A DNA stretch of 64,000 nt from Methanococcoides orientis (GCF_021184045.1 NZ_CP073710.1:806001-870000), one strand, 5' to 3'. Positions 27,036-36,216 are shown, counted from the stretch's first letter. The notes: generated from the sequence alone by a model not told the origin. Made by a program: numbers and translations.

Positions 27036-27074
27036 AAAAGTAAAAAAAGAAGAATGGAGAACAAATTATTCTCC
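27036..27074 (-). terminator. Terminator of the peroxiredoxin gene
   Basis: On the minus strand GGAGAA, loop TAATTTG (containing the stop codon), TTCTCC, followed by a T-rich run with seven consecutive T. This is a hairpin plus U-tract directly at the gene end. Confidence 0.6.
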
Positions 27075-27548
27075 CTTGATTCTCCTCAGTTCCTCAAGTA
27101 CTTCCATTGCATGCCCTTTGGCCTTGACCTTATCCCATACCTTCGCAACGTTCCCTTCAGGATCGATGAGGAAGGTCGTCCTGACGGTGCCCATGTATTC
27201 CTTGCCTGCCATCTTCTTTTGGTGCCACACATCATAGCTTTGTTGCAACTCAGTGCTCTCGTCTGAAAGAAGAGTGATCCCAAGTTCTTTCTTCTCAATG
27301 AACTTCTGGTGTGATTTCTGGCTGTCCTTACTGACACCAAGTATGAATGCACCTTCTTTCTCGAAATCGCTCTTAAGCTTTGTAAATTCCATGGCCTCAA
27401 TGCTACAGCCGGACGTGTTATCCCGTGGATAAAAATAGAGAACGACCCATTTTCCCTTCAGATCCTCTAATGATACATTGTTACCTTCTGCATCTGGAAG
27501 ACAGAGATTCGGAGCCTTTTCACCTGCAGAAATTGATGTTTTTGCCAT
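27066..27548 (-). CDS. bcp: Thioredoxin-dependent peroxiredoxin (BCP/PrxQ type)
   Basis: 160 residues, full length. It reduces hydroperoxides through the peroxidatic Cys48, which lies in YPRDNTSGCSIEA; the usual Thr-Pro before the Cys is Thr-Ser here, a noticeable substitution. The resolving Cys of classical BCP (five residues further on) is absent, and the only other Cys is Cys16, so this is probably a 1-Cys or atypical form. Other landmarks are GKWVVLYFYP, VSKDSQKSHQKF and VRTTFLIDPEG. It is cytoplasmic. ATG start at 27548. A broken partial copy of its 5' end lies directly upstream. Confidence 0.9.
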   Translation of the reverse strand: MAKTSISAGEKAPNLCLPDAEGNNVSLEDLKGKWVVLYFYPRDNTSGCSIEAMEFTKLKSDFEKEGAFILGVSKDSQKSHQKFIEKKELGITLLSDESTELQQSYDVWHQKKMAGKEYMGTVRTTFLIDPEGNVAKVWDKVKAKGHAMEVLEELRRIKGE

Positions 27549-27642
27549 TTTACTACCTCTCCTTTTTATTAAAGGATATGAATTAATATATTGTATGATA
27601 TGAACCTATAATTATGAAAGAAATACAAACCTCTAGCATATA

Positions 27643-27768
27643 TTAGGGATAGAAATAAAGAACTACCCATTTTCCTTTAAGGTCCTCCAAAGATACGTCG
27701 TTGCCTTCAGGATCCGGTAGACAAAGGTTTGGGGCTTTTTCGCCTGCAGTAAGTGATGTTTTAGCCAT
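27643..27768 (-). pseudogene. Partial copy of the 5' end of the peroxiredoxin gene
   Basis: 41 codons from ATG at 27766-27768 that match the first 41 residues of the neighbouring peroxiredoxin almost perfectly (MAKTS-x-AGEKAPNLCLPD ... GKWVVLYFYP), then TAA at 27643-27645. The copy breaks exactly before the catalytic RDNTSGC block. Upstream GAGGTA-type sequence is also shared. It probably arose by tandem duplication followed by deletion, and encodes no active enzyme. Confidence 0.85.
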
Positions 27769-27930
27769 TTTAGTACCTCACAATTATATTGAGCATACAG
27801 ATACAAAAACCCATCTAAGAAGTGAACATGATGGGCATAACTATCGGATGATACTTTCTTCTATCAACACGTATGGCCATAATGATAAAAAGAATTAAAA
27901 CAGCAGATAATGCAACCTCAGTTCAGTAAC

Positions 27931-28527
27931 TTATCGAAGAGCCAATGCCATCTTTTTACCAGATTCAAAGGCTTTCTCCAGAATATCTTCATCCTTTGAG
28001 ACAGCACCCTTCCTGAAGCAGCCGGTAGACAGGAATTTTTCCAGTACCTCATAACCCAGTGCTTCAAGAGGCATTCCAAGGGCCTCAAGCGTAAATCCCA
28101 TTTCTTCGGCTTTGACCTGCTCGCAGACGGTAAAGACAAGTGCTTTTCTTCCCTGATCTCCAAGTTTGCTCGAGTAGGGTCCCGGACGTTCTTCAGCAAA
28201 ATCGTAGAATGGATAGAGACGATCAATGAAGGCTTTCATGGGGGCAGTTATGTTGTAATTATAAGTGGGAGAACCAAGGATAAGGCCATCTGCAGCTTCA
28301 ATTTCCGGATAGAGCAAGTTCATACCATCATGGAACTGCGTGCAAGTACCGGCTTTCCTGCAGGCCTCACATCCAATGCAGGATTCGATAGAATAATCCC
28401 TTAGATGGAGCTTCTTTGTTTCAGCTCCTTCGGATTCTGCTCCTTTCAAAAAACTATCAAGCAGAATATCAGTATTCCCATTTTTACGAGGGCTTCCTCC
28501 GACTCCAAGAATCTTAACATTGTTCAT
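27931..28527 (-). CDS. Iron-sulfur flavoprotein (Isf-like), flavodoxin fold
   Basis: 198 residues with the NADPH-dependent FMN reductase-like flavodoxin fold. VGGSPRKNGNTD near residue 9 binds FMN phosphate. The compact cluster motif Cys50-x2-Cys53-x2-Cys56-x5-Cys62 (SCIGCEACRKAGTC) binds a [4Fe-4S] cluster in Isf, and LGSPTYNYNITAPMKAFIDR is the second flavin loop. Methanogen Isf passes electrons from ferredoxin to acceptors such as O2 or peroxide, consistent with the neighbouring peroxiredoxin. It is cytoplasmic. The start ATG at 28527 is unambiguous. Confidence 0.85.
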   Translation of the reverse strand: MNNVKILGVGGSPRKNGNTDILLDSFLKGAESEGAETKKLHLRDYSIESCIGCEACRKAGTCTQFHDGMNLLYPEIEAADGLILGSPTYNYNITAPMKAFIDRLYPFYDFAEERPGPYSSKLGDQGRKALVFTVCEQVKAEEMGFTLEALGMPLEALGYEVLEKFLSTGCFRKGAVSKDEDILEKAFESGKKMALALR

Positions 28528-28709
28528 ATTGTAGTTCCGTTCTTTAGATTAACTTTAATGAATATAACGAAAATAATCGATCAAGTGATACTAAATTTAA
28601 CTGGAATGATAAAAGTATCTTTTTGTCATAGAACTACGATCAGCTTTAAAAGCAATACAATCCCTCTTGCTAAGAAGGAACTATCTGCCAGGTAAGGGTG
28701 AATACATCA

Positions 28710-29033
28710 ATGAGCTACGTATTTCTTTTTGCAGCCATACTTTTCGAAGTCATGGGAACCACCTGCATGAAACTATCAGAAGGTTTTACCAAAACACTTC
28801 CTTCGATAATGATCTTTGTATTCTATGGAGTAAGCTTCACTCTTTTCACACTGGCCCTCAAAAGACTTGAGGTCAGCCTTGCATATGCGATCTGGTCAGG
28901 TATCGGTACACTGAGCATTACTGCGATCGGTATCTTCTATTTTGATGAAACACTGACTGCCCTTAAAGTCGGTTCCATTGCCCTTATCGTCATTGGAGTC
29001 ATCGGACTCAACTTAAGCAGTGGGATAAACTAA
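28710..29033 (+). CDS. Small multidrug resistance (SMR/EmrE-type) transporter
   Basis: 107 residues with four hydrophobic helices. The essential membrane Glu of the first helix is in ILFEVMGTTCMKLSEGF, and the family signatures SLAYAIWSGIGTL and a C-terminal VIGVIGLNLSS follow. SMR proteins export lipophilic cations or guanidinium by proton exchange as dimers. ATG 28710 is preferred because GGGTGA lies eight bases upstream; a GTG at 28698 overlaps that site. No second SMR gene is adjacent, so it probably acts as a homodimer. Confidence 0.88.
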   Translation: MSYVFLFAAILFEVMGTTCMKLSEGFTKTLPSIMIFVFYGVSFTLFTLALKRLEVSLAYAIWSGIGTLSITAIGIFYFDETLTALKVGSIALIVIGVIGLNLSSGIN

Positions 29034-29046
29034 AAAGATAAAAGGA

Positions 29047-30261
29047 TCAGCTCTTTCTTAAGGAATCCACAGGATCGAGCTTTGAAGCTTTATTTGCAGG
29101 ATAGACACCTGCGATCAGACCAACAACTACGGCTATACCAACACCAAGAACTAGGAGATATGTCGGGAAGATGTAAGGCAGGTTAAGGAAACTTACTGCA
29201 GCGTAAGAACCAACAAAGCCCAGTATCGTTCCCAGGATACCACCGATCAAACCGAGTATTATTGACTCTGTAATGAACAGGTAGAGAATATTTGATCTAG
29301 TATAACCAAGCGATTTCAAAAGCCCTATCTCTTTTGTCCTTTCGGTAACTGTCACAAGCATGATATTCATGATACCGATAGAACCGACTATCAGTGAGAT
29401 CAGAGCAACCGAGATAAAGAGGGATGTCAGACCGGCTGAGAGCTCATCAAGCTGATCAAGAATATCAGCCTGGTTAAAAATGCTATAAGGCTTTACGTCC
29501 TCATTATCAAGTTCCCTTTCAGAAACTCCAAGGCTTCTGGCGATCTTCTTATCGATCTCATCAGAAACAGGACGCACTGATTCAGCATCCTCAACTGTTA
29601 TCGAGAATCCCCCATAGTCCTCAATTCCCAGCATCTCGTTCATCGTGTCTATCGGTATGAATATCCTTACATCAGATTCAGCCCCGCTCTGGATAAAAGT
29701 AGTATCAGGACTATCAATAATACCAATCACCTTGAAGCTGCGAGATACAGGTGTACCATCCCTGCGTATGAACTCGATATCAATGGAATTACGATAGGAG
29801 ACCTTCTGATCAAACTTCTCGTATGCAACATCCGAACCCAGCACAGCAGCATACTTATCCTGCTCCGAGAAGAAATTACCAACCTCCAGCTGTATGTTGC
29901 CGATCTGTTCATAATCGGCCGAAGTCCCCTGAATATCAACCTGCCGGAGAGTACTGATATATGTAACACCCGCCAATTGCTGTCGGATAGGTGACACTCC
30001 TTCGACCTTTGGAGTGTTCTTTATTACATCAAGCTGATTGTCATAGAAGAGATTAATATCCTCACTGTAAATAACAATGAAATTCGACCCCTGGGAGCCA
30101 AGCTCATCAACGAAGAACTGGTTGAAGCTGGCACCAAGAGATACATTTGCAACAACAGCAGCTATTCCTATGATAATACCAAGAGTTGTAAGTGCAGACC
30201 GCAGCTTGTAGCTGCTGATACTGCCAATGGACAGATGCAGAGCCTGTGAGAATTTCAGCAT
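29047..30261 (-). CDS. MacB/FtsX-family ABC permease (second of the operon)
   Basis: 404 residues. The N-terminal helix sits in SSYKLRSALTTLGIIIGIAAVV, a MacB-type start. A large extracytoplasmic domain (about residues 45-275) follows, then three C-terminal helices with the family signature LVTVTERTKEIGLLKSLGYT and PANKASKLDPVDSLR at the end. It partners with the ATPase at 32.8-33.5 kb. It is a close paralogue of the permease immediately upstream, so the pair arose by tandem duplication and may form a heterodimer. The 39-base gap to its paralogue supports co-transcription. The role is export or mechanotransmission at the cell surface; the substrate is unknown. Confidence 0.88.
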   Translation of the reverse strand: MLKFSQALHLSIGSISSYKLRSALTTLGIIIGIAAVVANVSLGASFNQFFVDELGSQGSNFIVIYSEDINLFYDNQLDVIKNTPKVEGVSPIRQQLAGVTYISTLRQVDIQGTSADYEQIGNIQLEVGNFFSEQDKYAAVLGSDVAYEKFDQKVSYRNSIDIEFIRRDGTPVSRSFKVIGIIDSPDTTFIQSGAESDVRIFIPIDTMNEMLGIEDYGGFSITVEDAESVRPVSDEIDKKIARSLGVSERELDNEDVKPYSIFNQADILDQLDELSAGLTSLFISVALISLIVGSIGIMNIMLVTVTERTKEIGLLKSLGYTRSNILYLFITESIILGLIGGILGTILGFVGSYAAVSFLNLPYIFPTYLLVLGVGIAVVVGLIAGVYPANKASKLDPVDSLRKS

Positions 30262-30300
30262 CCGGTAACACCTCTTTCATTCATAACATTACACGTACCA

Positions 30301-31515
30301 TCATTCATATCTCAACGACTCCCCAGGGTCCATTCTAGCTGCTTTATTAGCAGGATATACTCCTGATATGACACCTACAAAGAGTGCGATACCAAATCCC
30401 AGGAAAACAAGGGATATCGGGAAGATGAACGGTACATCAAGGTACTGGTTCACAATGTAAGAGCCTATAACTCCGAGGATAACACCAAAGATACCGCCTA
30501 AGAAACCAATAATAGCCGATTCCACAACAAAGATCGTCAGAATATCCCTGTAGGTATATCCAAGGGACTTGAGGATACCTATCTCTTTTGTCCTTTCGGT
30601 AACTGTCACGAGCATGATGTTGGTAATACCGATAGAACCAACAAGAAGGGCTATCAATGCGATCGCTGTCAGGATCGAGGTGAGTGCATTGGAGATCTGG
30701 TTTAACTGCTCAAGGATCTCCTGCTGGCTGAAGATCACATAGGGTTTTGCGTCCTCATTATCAATATCACGACTTGGAACACCAACGGACCTTGCAAGGT
30801 TCTCGTCAACCTCATCAGTAGTAGCTTCAAGGGTCTCAAGGCTCTCAGCTTTTATGAAAAAGCCACCGATATCATTTACACCCTGCATCTCCTGCATAAC
30901 ATCCAGAGGAATAAATACCCTGAACCTTGGATCGACCTCCGGAGCAATATATGTAGCATCCGGATCCTGAACGATACCTTTCACCGTGAACTTGCGGGTG
31001 CTTACAGTACCATCTATCCTGTTAATTGAAATGTTGATGGAGTTCTTTACAGAAAGATTCCTTTCAAATTTATCATATGCTATATCCGAACCTATCACAG
31101 CAACGTACTGGTCCTGGTCAGTAAGGAACTGACCTTTTTCCATCAAAATGTTCCCGACTTCCTCATATTCGGAACTAACACCATTTATTGAGGCACTCCT
31201 GCTTGAAGATTGATACGTGAGAGTACCTATTTGTCCATTAACAGGCGATACCGCCTCGACACCTGCTGTGTTCTTTACAACCTCAAGCTGGTTATCATGG
31301 AAGACATTGTTCTTTTGAGTAAAAACAACAATAAAATTAGAGCCCACAGCTCCAATGTTATCTTCAAAGCTCTGGCTGAATCCCACACCAAGCGAAATGT
31401 TCACAATAACAGCAGCTACGCCTATGACAATACCAAGAGTGGTCAAAGCAGAGCGTACCTTAGCACTACGTATGCTACCAAGTGCGATCTTCGTTGCCTG
31501 TGAGAGATTTACCAT
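30301..31515 (-). CDS. MacB/FtsX-family ABC permease (first of the operon)
   Basis: 404 residues, the same length and layout as its downstream paralogue. An N-terminal anchor (KVRSALTTLGIVIGVAAVI) is followed by an extracytoplasmic domain and three terminal helices with LVTVTERTKEIGILKSLGYT and ANKAARMDPGESLR. ATG 31515 follows the stop of the exported protein gene by only four bases, so the two are translated from one message. Together with the ATPase this forms a type VII (MacB-like) ABC system. Confidence 0.88.
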   Translation of the reverse strand: MVNLSQATKIALGSIRSAKVRSALTTLGIVIGVAAVIVNISLGVGFSQSFEDNIGAVGSNFIVVFTQKNNVFHDNQLEVVKNTAGVEAVSPVNGQIGTLTYQSSSRSASINGVSSEYEEVGNILMEKGQFLTDQDQYVAVIGSDIAYDKFERNLSVKNSINISINRIDGTVSTRKFTVKGIVQDPDATYIAPEVDPRFRVFIPLDVMQEMQGVNDIGGFFIKAESLETLEATTDEVDENLARSVGVPSRDIDNEDAKPYVIFSQQEILEQLNQISNALTSILTAIALIALLVGSIGITNIMLVTVTERTKEIGILKSLGYTYRDILTIFVVESAIIGFLGGIFGVILGVIGSYIVNQYLDVPFIFPISLVFLGFGIALFVGVISGVYPANKAARMDPGESLRYE

Positions 31516-31519
31516 TGTT

Positions 31520-32767
31520 TCAGCGGTCCATAGATATTCTCAGGCCTTTCTTCCTGTACATGTAATAGGCAACAGCTACAATGATACCACCGATCAATAG
31601 TATCGCAAGTGCAGTATTATTGCCGTCCTCCTCCACATGTTCCAGTGTAAGAACATGTGATCCAATGACCTCCTCGTGTTCGTTCAAACCGTTCCTGTAA
31701 TCCGTGTAGATGGTGAGGTTCACCGGACCGGTCTTATCAGGGTCTTCTGCCTGTGCTTCGATCTCAATGGTAAACAGCTCATCAGGATCCATGGATCCCA
31801 CGAAATATTCCTGTGGAAGAAATTCCACATCATCTGCTTCAAGTTTTACCAGCACAGAGGACAATGCATTCGGATGGATGTTCGCAACATCAAACTCAAG
31901 GTCAGCCTTGCCATTTTCCAGGACAAGAGGCACTGAAGGGATTACCCTCACAGCAGAGGAATCCACAACAACCGGAACCATCCAGTTGTTATTGAAAGAA
32001 TGGGAGTTACCTATCATGACCAGATCAAGGAAATAAGTGCCATCATCCATCGAATCACTAACCTTGATGTTATAGGTGACCTGCACGAAATCCCCGGGGC
32101 CTAGTACACCCTTTCCTTCATACGGCTGACTGGTCACTGTTATCATATCAGTACCCATGAGTGTTGCTGACTGCACTCTAGCATAGGTATCATAGATCTG
32201 ATCGTCAATAGTGATCGTACTCTGCTGAGCAGTATTTGTCAAAGTGAAACTTACACTTCCTTCATCACCCGGCATGAATACCTCAGGAGAGGAGATCACG
32301 TTTGAGAGTCCTACCGTACCCTTACTATCAAAAGTGGTGGAGCCTACTTTGATATCAAAAGTGGTCTTTTGCCAGGAAGATTCGTCACTTGCACGATACA
32401 GTATGTCAAAACTTCCTGTACCTGCCTTTGCGCCATCATCTACATAAAGACGATACTCATGGATAGCAGTCCTTTCAGGAGGCAAGTTACCAAAGTTCTT
32501 GATTGCATTATTCTCTGAATCAAGTGAAAAAGGATACTCTGGTTCGATCTTTATTGAAACGTCTTCAGCAGTACCTGATGCAAAGTTCTCAATTTTGATC
32601 CAGACATCTACGTAGGAACCTATTTCCGCAGGATAAGGATCATACCTCAACAGGTCCACTCTTAATGTACTGCTGGAAGATGCTGCACCAGCAATTATGG
32701 GAACTGCAGTAACAAATAGTAACATCAACAATACCAGGATCCCTATTGGTTTTTTATAATTCATCAT
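31520..32767 (-). CDS. Exported COG1361/CARDB-like S-layer-type protein with C-terminal anchor
   Basis: 415 residues. Signal peptide (IGILVLLMLLFVTAVPIIAGA), then several Ig-like repeats of the COG1361 type (YVDVWIKIENFASGTAEDVSI, GSVSFTLTNTAQQSTITID, ADLEFDVANIHPNALSSVLV). A C-terminal transmembrane helix follows (ALAILLIGGIIVAVAYYMY) with a basic tail. In archaeal MacB-like operons such proteins may be the extracytoplasmic partner replacing the bacterial MacA adaptor; this is inference. ATG 32767 is used because GGTGGAG precedes it; the GTG at 32779 is inside that site. It is embedded between the ATPase and permease genes. Confidence 0.8.
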   Translation of the reverse strand: MMNYKKPIGILVLLMLLFVTAVPIIAGAASSSSTLRVDLLRYDPYPAEIGSYVDVWIKIENFASGTAEDVSIKIEPEYPFSLDSENNAIKNFGNLPPERTAIHEYRLYVDDGAKAGTGSFDILYRASDESSWQKTTFDIKVGSTTFDSKGTVGLSNVISSPEVFMPGDEGSVSFTLTNTAQQSTITIDDQIYDTYARVQSATLMGTDMITVTSQPYEGKGVLGPGDFVQVTYNIKVSDSMDDGTYFLDLVMIGNSHSFNNNWMVPVVVDSSAVRVIPSVPLVLENGKADLEFDVANIHPNALSSVLVKLEADDVEFLPQEYFVGSMDPDELFTIEIEAQAEDPDKTGPVNLTIYTDYRNGLNEHEEVIGSHVLTLEHVEEDGNNTALAILLIGGIIVAVAYYMYRKKGLRISMDR

Positions 32768-32805
32768 AATATACTCCACCTTTAATCAGTTAATCCATCC
32801 TTCTA

Positions 32806-33528
32806 TCAGTTAGCAACATCAGTACGGTCTTCGACATACCCATCTTTCAGGTATACCACCCGGTCAGCATATTTTTTTGCAAGATTCGGATCATGCGTGA
32901 TCATTATGATCGTGCGTCCTTTATTATTGAGATCCGTGAACAACTCCATGATCTCCTTACCGGTCTTTGAATCAAGGTTACCGGTAGGCTCATCAGCAAG
33001 GATAAGCGACGGATCATTAATCAAAGCACGTGCAACAGCAACTCTCTGAGATTGACCTCCTGAAAGCTCAGTTGGACGGTAATTCATTCGGTCTTCCAGC
33101 CCCACCAGTTCCAGAAGCTCCCTTGCATGTTTTCGATTATCAACACCAGGCCTGCTATTGGCATAAGTAGGAAGTTCTACATTCTCAAGAGCGGTAAGTC
33201 TTGGAACAAGGTTGAAGCTCTGGAACACAAAACCAATCTCAAGACCCCGAAGTTTTGCCAGTTCATTGTCAGAGATACTGTTCACATCTTTCCCCATAAG
33301 AAGCACAGCACCACATGTGGGACGGTCCAGACAACCTATCAGGTTCATAAGTGTACTTTTACCCGACCCCGAGGGACCCATTATGGCTATAAATTCTCCT
33401 TTTTTAACGACCATATTCACATTTTTAAGAACAGGGATAGTCATCTCACCTACCTGATAATCACGACAGACATTATCAGCTTTTACAACAGCGGGATCTT
33501 CAATATCCGAATTTGGGATCGTTTCCAA
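32806..33528 (-). CDS. ABC transporter ATPase, MacB/LolD type
   Basis: 240 residues. Walker A GPSGSGKST at 51-59, the Q-loop in GFVFQSFNLVPRL, the signature ELSGGQSQRVAVARAL, Walker B LILADEPTGNLDSKTG and the switch His in MITHDP are all present, so the enzyme should be active. The LDRPTCGAVLLMGKDV stretch is typical of the MacB/LolD subgroup. First gene of a four-gene minus-strand operon (ATPase, exported Ig-like protein, two permeases). The promoter should lie in 33529-33750. Confidence 0.93.
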   Translation of the reverse strand: METIPNSDIEDPAVVKADNVCRDYQVGEMTIPVLKNVNMVVKKGEFIAIMGPSGSGKSTLMNLIGCLDRPTCGAVLLMGKDVNSISDNELAKLRGLEIGFVFQSFNLVPRLTALENVELPTYANSRPGVDNRKHARELLELVGLEDRMNYRPTELSGGQSQRVAVARALINDPSLILADEPTGNLDSKTGKEIMELFTDLNNKGRTIIMITHDPNLAKKYADRVVYLKDGYVEDRTDVAN

Positions 33529-33758
33529 ATATTCACCTCTAAAGGATCACAAGTAGATTGCCAGCACGCCTGAATGATATTTCAACATAATAATATGCAC
33601 AAAGGCTGCTTATTACAATAAGCCATTACAATATTAGTATATCATTAGTACAATAACTCTATAGAAATATTAGGCTTATGTTTATTTAAGTGTTAGTATA
33701 CAAAAAAAGAAAGGCAGAGACAGCATAAATAACAAAGGTAGAATGAATAACATATCAC

Positions 33759-33956
33759 TTATTCGTCATCGAAGATGAAAACCTCGTCAATAGTTGTGTT
33801 CAAAGCTTTTGCAACATTGTGTGCAAGCTTTAAAGAGGGATTGTAAGTACCCTTTTCCATGAAAAGGACGGTCTCCCTTCTTGCACCAAACAATTTTGCC
33901 AGATCTGCTTGCGTGAGGTTATATCTTGCTCTGAATTATTTTATCCGGGTTCTCAT
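33759..33956 (-). pseudogene. XRE-family regulator with a premature TAA at codon 7
   Basis: ATG at 33954-33956 overlaps the TGA of the DUF2178 gene (ATGA), a classic coupled start. The reading MRTRIK[26 protein letters not shown], then [19 protein letters not shown], is a typical short helix-turn-helix regulator of the type paired with DUF2178 proteins. Codon 7, usually Glu (GAA), is TAA at 33936-33938. TAA is not a pyrrolysine codon, so the gene is probably dead unless translation restarts downstream at a non-ATG codon. The rest of the frame, to TAA at 33759, is intact, so the mutation looks recent. Confidence 0.75.
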
Positions 33957-34294
33957 ATAAATTCCACTTTCCTGTTAAAGTACCAGCGCAATCCTGCATA
34001 AAGCAGGATGTTAAAAAGTAATGCAATAATGAGAAACACGCTTGAATCAAGCACAGGTAGACCCATAGAAAGGTTCTCGGAAAGAAATGCATAGTATAGA
34101 AGACCCAGCAGGAAATATGTCATTACCATGACCGTTACACGTCCGGCCATCCCTTCTACTTTCATAGTTCTTTCATCTTTCAGGGTAAAACCTTCTTTAC
34201 TTTCTTTGTAATTGCGCCAGAAGACCTTTAGAAAAAGGATAAACACCACCAAAATTAGTATTGCAGGTGCTAGTATCATTATTATTTCAGCCAT
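33953..34294 (-). CDS. DUF2178 membrane protein
   Basis: 113 residues with three or four hydrophobic helices: MAEIIMILAPAILILVVFIL, a central helix after the DERTMKVEGMAGRV loop, and a terminal pair. The DER motif followed by a small-residue helix is characteristic of DUF2178. These membrane proteins are commonly translationally coupled to a small XRE regulator, exactly the layout here, although the partner is broken. The precise role is unknown; a membrane-associated sensor or antirepressor is one possibility. Confidence 0.72.
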   Translation of the reverse strand: MAEIIMILAPAILILVVFILFLKVFWRNYKESKEGFTLKDERTMKVEGMAGRVTVMVMTYFLLGLLYYAFLSENLSMGLPVLDSSVFLIIALLFNILLYAGLRWYFNRKVEFI

Positions 34295-34489
34295 TTTCTC
34301 ACTCCATAATAAGCATTCATAAAATTAAATGAGTTATATCTAACTAATTATTGGAAATAATTAATATCTATATTTTATTGATAAGTATTCAGATAGTTGA
34401 AAAAATTAGAATTAATTTCAGGATAGAAATTTTCAATGACCAACAGGCATAAAAACTACTGAAAGAATAAATGATATTCGGGAGATGTT

Positions 34490-35554
34490 ATGGGTAAAAT
34501 AATTCATGCGGGTTCCAGAAAAGTAGGTGTTGCTCCCGGAACACTGATCCATATTGGAAAAAAGCAGCTAACAGAGCCAAAAATAACTGTTATTGATTAC
34601 AATGAGGATAATTTCCAGGAACTGGTAGCAGAAAATATCGAGGAAGCATATCCATTTAAAGATAGTGAAAACGTTTCCTGGATCAATATTCACGGAGTAC
34701 ATCATGTAGACCTGATCGAAAAGATAGGTACTAACTTTGGAATCCACCCCCTCGTACTTGAAGACATCGTCCATACTGATCAACGACCAAAAGTAGAGTT
34801 CTTCGATTCTTATATCTACATCGTTCTGAAGATGCTACAATATGATAAGGAAAAAGAAGAGATTATAGCTGAGCAGGTCAGTATTATCCTCGGCTCAAAT
34901 TTTGTAATTTCGTTCCAGGAAATTCTGGGGGACACTTTCGATCCGATAAGAGATCGAATAAGAACATCAAAGGGCCGGATCCGAAAGCAAGGTCCGGACT
35001 ATCTGACTTATGCACTTCTGGATTCTATAGTTGACAGCTATTTTGTTATGCTTGAGATAATAGGTGAAAATATAGAAGCGCTAGATGACGAACTTTTGGA
35101 TAGTCCTACACCAAAAACTCTCGAAAGCATCCATCGATTAAAGAAAGAAGTTATTCTTTTAAGAAAATTCGTCTGGCCTTTAAGAGAAGTTGTTAACAGT
35201 TTGCAGAGGGATGAATCATTTTTTGTTAAAGAGACAACATCATTTTTCTTGAAAGATATCTATGACCACATAATTCAGGTAATGGATACAATTGAATCAT
35301 ATAGAGATATTCTCTCCACGATGCTTGACCTTTACCTTTCGACTGCAAGCAATAAAATGAACGAGATCATGAAGGTGCTTACCATCATAGCCACCATCTT
35401 TATTCCCCTCACTTTTATTGCAGGGATATATGGTATGAACTTTGAATATATGCCAGAGCTGAAATGGCATTTGGGATATCCTGTGATCTGGGCACTAATG
35501 ATAGCTGTAGCTATTGTAATGCTTGCTTATTTCAGAAAACTTAAATGGATCTGA
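34490..35554 (+). CDS. corA: CorA-type magnesium/cobalt transporter
   Basis: 354 residues. A large cytoplasmic alpha/beta domain is followed by a long coiled stalk (residues about 180-290) and two C-terminal helices. The pore signature Gly-Met-Asn is at 315-317 (AGIYGMNFEYMPEL), and the protein ends in the basic RKLKWI. Homopentameric CorA channels bring in Mg2+ or Co2+ (or Ni2+), the latter two relevant to corrinoid and F430 enzymes of methanogens. ATG 34490 has GGGAG six bases upstream. It is convergent with marC, with a 17-base gap. Confidence 0.93.
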   Translation: MGKIIHAGSRKVGVAPGTLIHIGKKQLTEPKITVIDYNEDNFQELVAENIEEAYPFKDSENVSWINIHGVHHVDLIEKIGTNFGIHPLVLEDIVHTDQRPKVEFFDSYIYIVLKMLQYDKEKEEIIAEQVSIILGSNFVISFQEILGDTFDPIRDRIRTSKGRIRKQGPDYLTYALLDSIVDSYFVMLEIIGENIEALDDELLDSPTPKTLESIHRLKKEVILLRKFVWPLREVVNSLQRDESFFVKETTSFFLKDIYDHIIQVMDTIESYRDILSTMLDLYLSTASNKMNEIMKVLTIIATIFIPLTFIAGIYGMNFEYMPELKWHLGYPVIWALMIAVAIVMLAYFRKLKWI

Positions 35555-35571
35555 AAAACATTAAAACTGGA

Positions 35572-36216
35572 TCAAGTTGGCAATGCGATCATGCTAAGGT
35601 AAATTCCCCAGATACCACTTGCGATCATAGTTACTGAGATCGCACCCAGGAACAGACCGAATAGTCTGGTAAGTACCAGCATTCCATTGTATCCCATTTT
35701 CTTGTGTATTCTCCTCGAAAAGAGAAATGTTACCAGGGCTATTGAATAGGTCAGGACTGTTGCAAGTATTACGAGCAATTTTTCCTGGACCACTTCAGCG
35801 GTCTCTGTAAGAATTATAGCTGTTGTTATAGTGGCAGGACCGGTTAGAATAGGCATTGCAATTGGGAAGATCCAGAGATCTTCACGATCAGCGGATGCAT
35901 CTATCTCTTTGTCAGTAATGCTTTCTCTTGATATCTTGGCATGCATCATATCAAAAGATATCGTGAAAAGTAACAATCCACCGGCAACCTTCAACGAATC
36001 AAGACTTATCCCAAGAATATCAAGAATAATGTTTCCCGTTAAAATGAAGAACATGGCAATAACAAATGCCAACAAAACGGATTTCTTTGCGATCACATTC
36101 TTTGCATTCAGAGTGAGACCATTGGTTAGTGTTATAAAAGTAATTACTCCGGTAATAGGGCTTACAATAATAAATAAAGTGACAAAAGAATAGATAAAAT
36201 ATCCGATTAAGTCCAT
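35572..36216 (-). CDS. MarC-family (UPF0056) membrane protein
   Basis: 214 residues with six hydrophobic segments. Family marks are an N-terminal SPITGVITFITLTNGLT, the KSVLLAF and GGLLLFTISFDMM segments, and the central FPIAMPILTGPATITTAIIL. MarC proteins are integral membrane proteins of uncertain function; a link to multiple antibiotic resistance proved unfounded in E. coli, and some archaeal relatives have been tied to amino-acid transport. The ATG at 36216 begins the first helix (MDLIGYFIYSFVTLF). Monocistronic by appearance. Confidence 0.85.
   Translation of the reverse strand: MDLIGYFIYSFVTLFIIVSPITGVITFITLTNGLTLNAKNVIAKKSVLLAFVIAMFFILTGNIILDILGISLDSLKVAGGLLLFTISFDMMHAKISRESITDKEIDASADREDLWIFPIAMPILTGPATITTAIILTETAEVVQEKLLVILATVLTYSIALVTFLFSRRIHKKMGYNGMLVLTRLFGLFLGAISVTMIASGIWGIYLSMIALPT

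Noticed and set aside
26904-27266. 120-codon plus-strand frame
   Set aside because: Its second half is antisense to the peroxiredoxin gene, and its first half covers imperfect repeats; no family signal.
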